From positions 248,001 to 312,000 of the forward strand of contig NW_027305510.1 in assembly GCF_039555335.1 (NCBI RefSeq): a stretch of 64,000 nt of DNA, given 5' to 3'. Within the stretch, counting starts at the first letter, position 1. The number at the start of each line of letters is the position of its first letter. The notes below the pieces were generated by a model that was not told the origin of the DNA, did not search any database, and was given only the letters and a program-made list of their open reading frames with translations. This stretch comes from Amphiura filiformis (Eukaryota > Echinodermata > Ophiuroidea > Amphilepidida > Amphiuridae). The translations under genes and the position numbers were made by a program. Shown piece by piece: positions 63,376 to 64,000 of the stretch.

Positions 63376-64000
63376 TACACGATATATTCAATTCAGTTTT
63401 ATTCACAATATTTCAGGAAATAATCATTTTCTTTATCAGATTGGGTGAAAATATACTATTATATCATTATGAATTCGGCAGAGTGACGAATCGAGAATTT
63501 TGAGCAAATTGAGTTTTTGTATGCTTATGATTATGTTTCAGTTTATCTTTTATTTCCACCAAAAATTAATGGTAAATCTTACTCACCGACGTAGATATTG
63601 AAATTCTGATTTGGACGAATCGCGCCTAAGTGCGATAAATGAATTCGGCAGAAAGACGAATCGTATACTTAGCTGTACAAATCATGTTGATCTATAGTAT
63701 TGTATAGCGGGAAACCCCGAATTTTCTATATAACATGTCCTACACATATATATTTGATACCAACGTATAGCTGTAGGTATCTTCTATCCAGTGATACCAA
63801 AATAAGTACAAACATTCCCCCACATGATATTGCTGTGGTTTAATAATGTGAGTGCGCGCCCGTGAAATTGGAAAATCCCGGAAAATCATTCGCAAAATAT
63901 AGGTCAATATTGTTATTTTTGCTTTAAAATCCTCGAGTTTTTGCTAAATATTACAGGGATGATTATTTATAACTTCATAGCAAGTTAAGTCTACATAGCC
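63376..64000. other. Unassigned, with a duplicated GAATTCGGCAG motif
   Basis: ATGAATTCGGCAGA-GACGAATCG occurs at 63470 and 63649. A donor-like CGTCG|GTGAGT lies on the minus strand near 63589, but no convincing exon precedes it. No gene supported. Confidence 0.35.

Noticed and set aside
61793-63503. Open frames of 375, 458 and 139 codons with periodic NTFGCIP / GVFLIHL translations
   Set aside because: They are read-through of a 21-bp repeat whose length is divisible by three; the frames stay open on both strands and drift between variants without purifying pattern.
63580-63720. Possible minus-strand exon ending at CGTCG|GTGAGT
   Set aside because: Only a short frame with stops upstream and no acceptor or homology; the region also carries a duplicated GAATTCGGCAG motif, so repeat origin is likely.

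Overview
The window is nuclear DNA of an animal. Spliced genes are recognisable: a CFAP126/Flattop gene, a multi-exon C2H2 zinc-finger gene and a two-exon F-box/leucine-rich-repeat gene. The rest is mostly CR1/L2/jockey-type LINE debris, many small non-autonomous DNA transposons and minisatellites. A PHD finger plus 2A-like motif in one LINE, the MITE families and the Flattop sequence suggest a marine invertebrate, perhaps a deuterostome (echinoderm, hemichordate or cephalochordate). I cannot fix the species from sequence alone.

Layout. 0-7 kb (+): CFAP126/Flattop exons at 1291-1353 and 2043-2306, with candidate terminal exons at 3353-3445 and 6555-6719; the first coding exon was not found. 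Both well-supported exons have their 3' splice-donor edge copied in tandem. 7-14.7 kb: no gene seen; MITEs (hAT-like with 8-bp target duplications, a TA-flanked palindrome, and a palindromic family present about nine times before 18.5 kb) and a 21-bp minisatellite. 14.8-31.7 kb (-): one zinc-finger gene in four coding exons (31454-31702, 21677-21866, 18454-18621, 14776-17600). The splice phases agree and predict about 1143 residues with about 31 C2H2 fingers. Its introns hold 21-bp minisatellite arrays next to splice sites, a LINE RT split by a MITE, an orphan LINE tail and long pyrimidine tracts.

32-42.4 kb: TTA/TAA-flanked MITEs, an unusual set of interleaved inverted repeats (32734-33984), a decayed minus-strand LINE (about 34.25-36.65 kb), a plus-strand LINE (38.8-41.97 kb) with PHD finger, 2A-like motif, endonuclease and RT, and a minus-strand LINE endonuclease fragment butted against it. 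42.4-46.9 kb (+): the most unusual locus. Three tandem repeats of about 187 bp precede a GC-richer reading region. It encodes three Rho-N/SAP-like motifs, a long unassigned region, a divergent family-B DNA polymerase palm broken by four frame changes, and a superfamily-1 helicase. The helicase is fused in frame to a piece resembling the post-RT domain of a Penelope-like retroelement. I read it as a decayed virus-like or giant-transposon replicase.

48.2-52.4 kb (+): F-box/LRR gene, exons 48194-48279 and 51068-52376, followed by an identical 440-bp tandem copy of its tail. 53-60 kb: palindromic DNA elements, a (CTTT)n tract and a fourth LINE (about 56.6-59.9 kb) with repeated 3' UTR and (AATCTG)n tail. 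60.5-63.4 kb: a dispersed repeat, a CGGACTAGCGC minisatellite and the largest 21-bp minisatellite array, organised in 63-bp higher-order units.

The host genes are unrelated to each other in function. What links the window is the repeat traffic: the same 21-bp minisatellite sits in the Flattop intron, in two zinc-finger introns and at the right edge. Many long open frames in these arrays are artefacts of a repeat length divisible by three.
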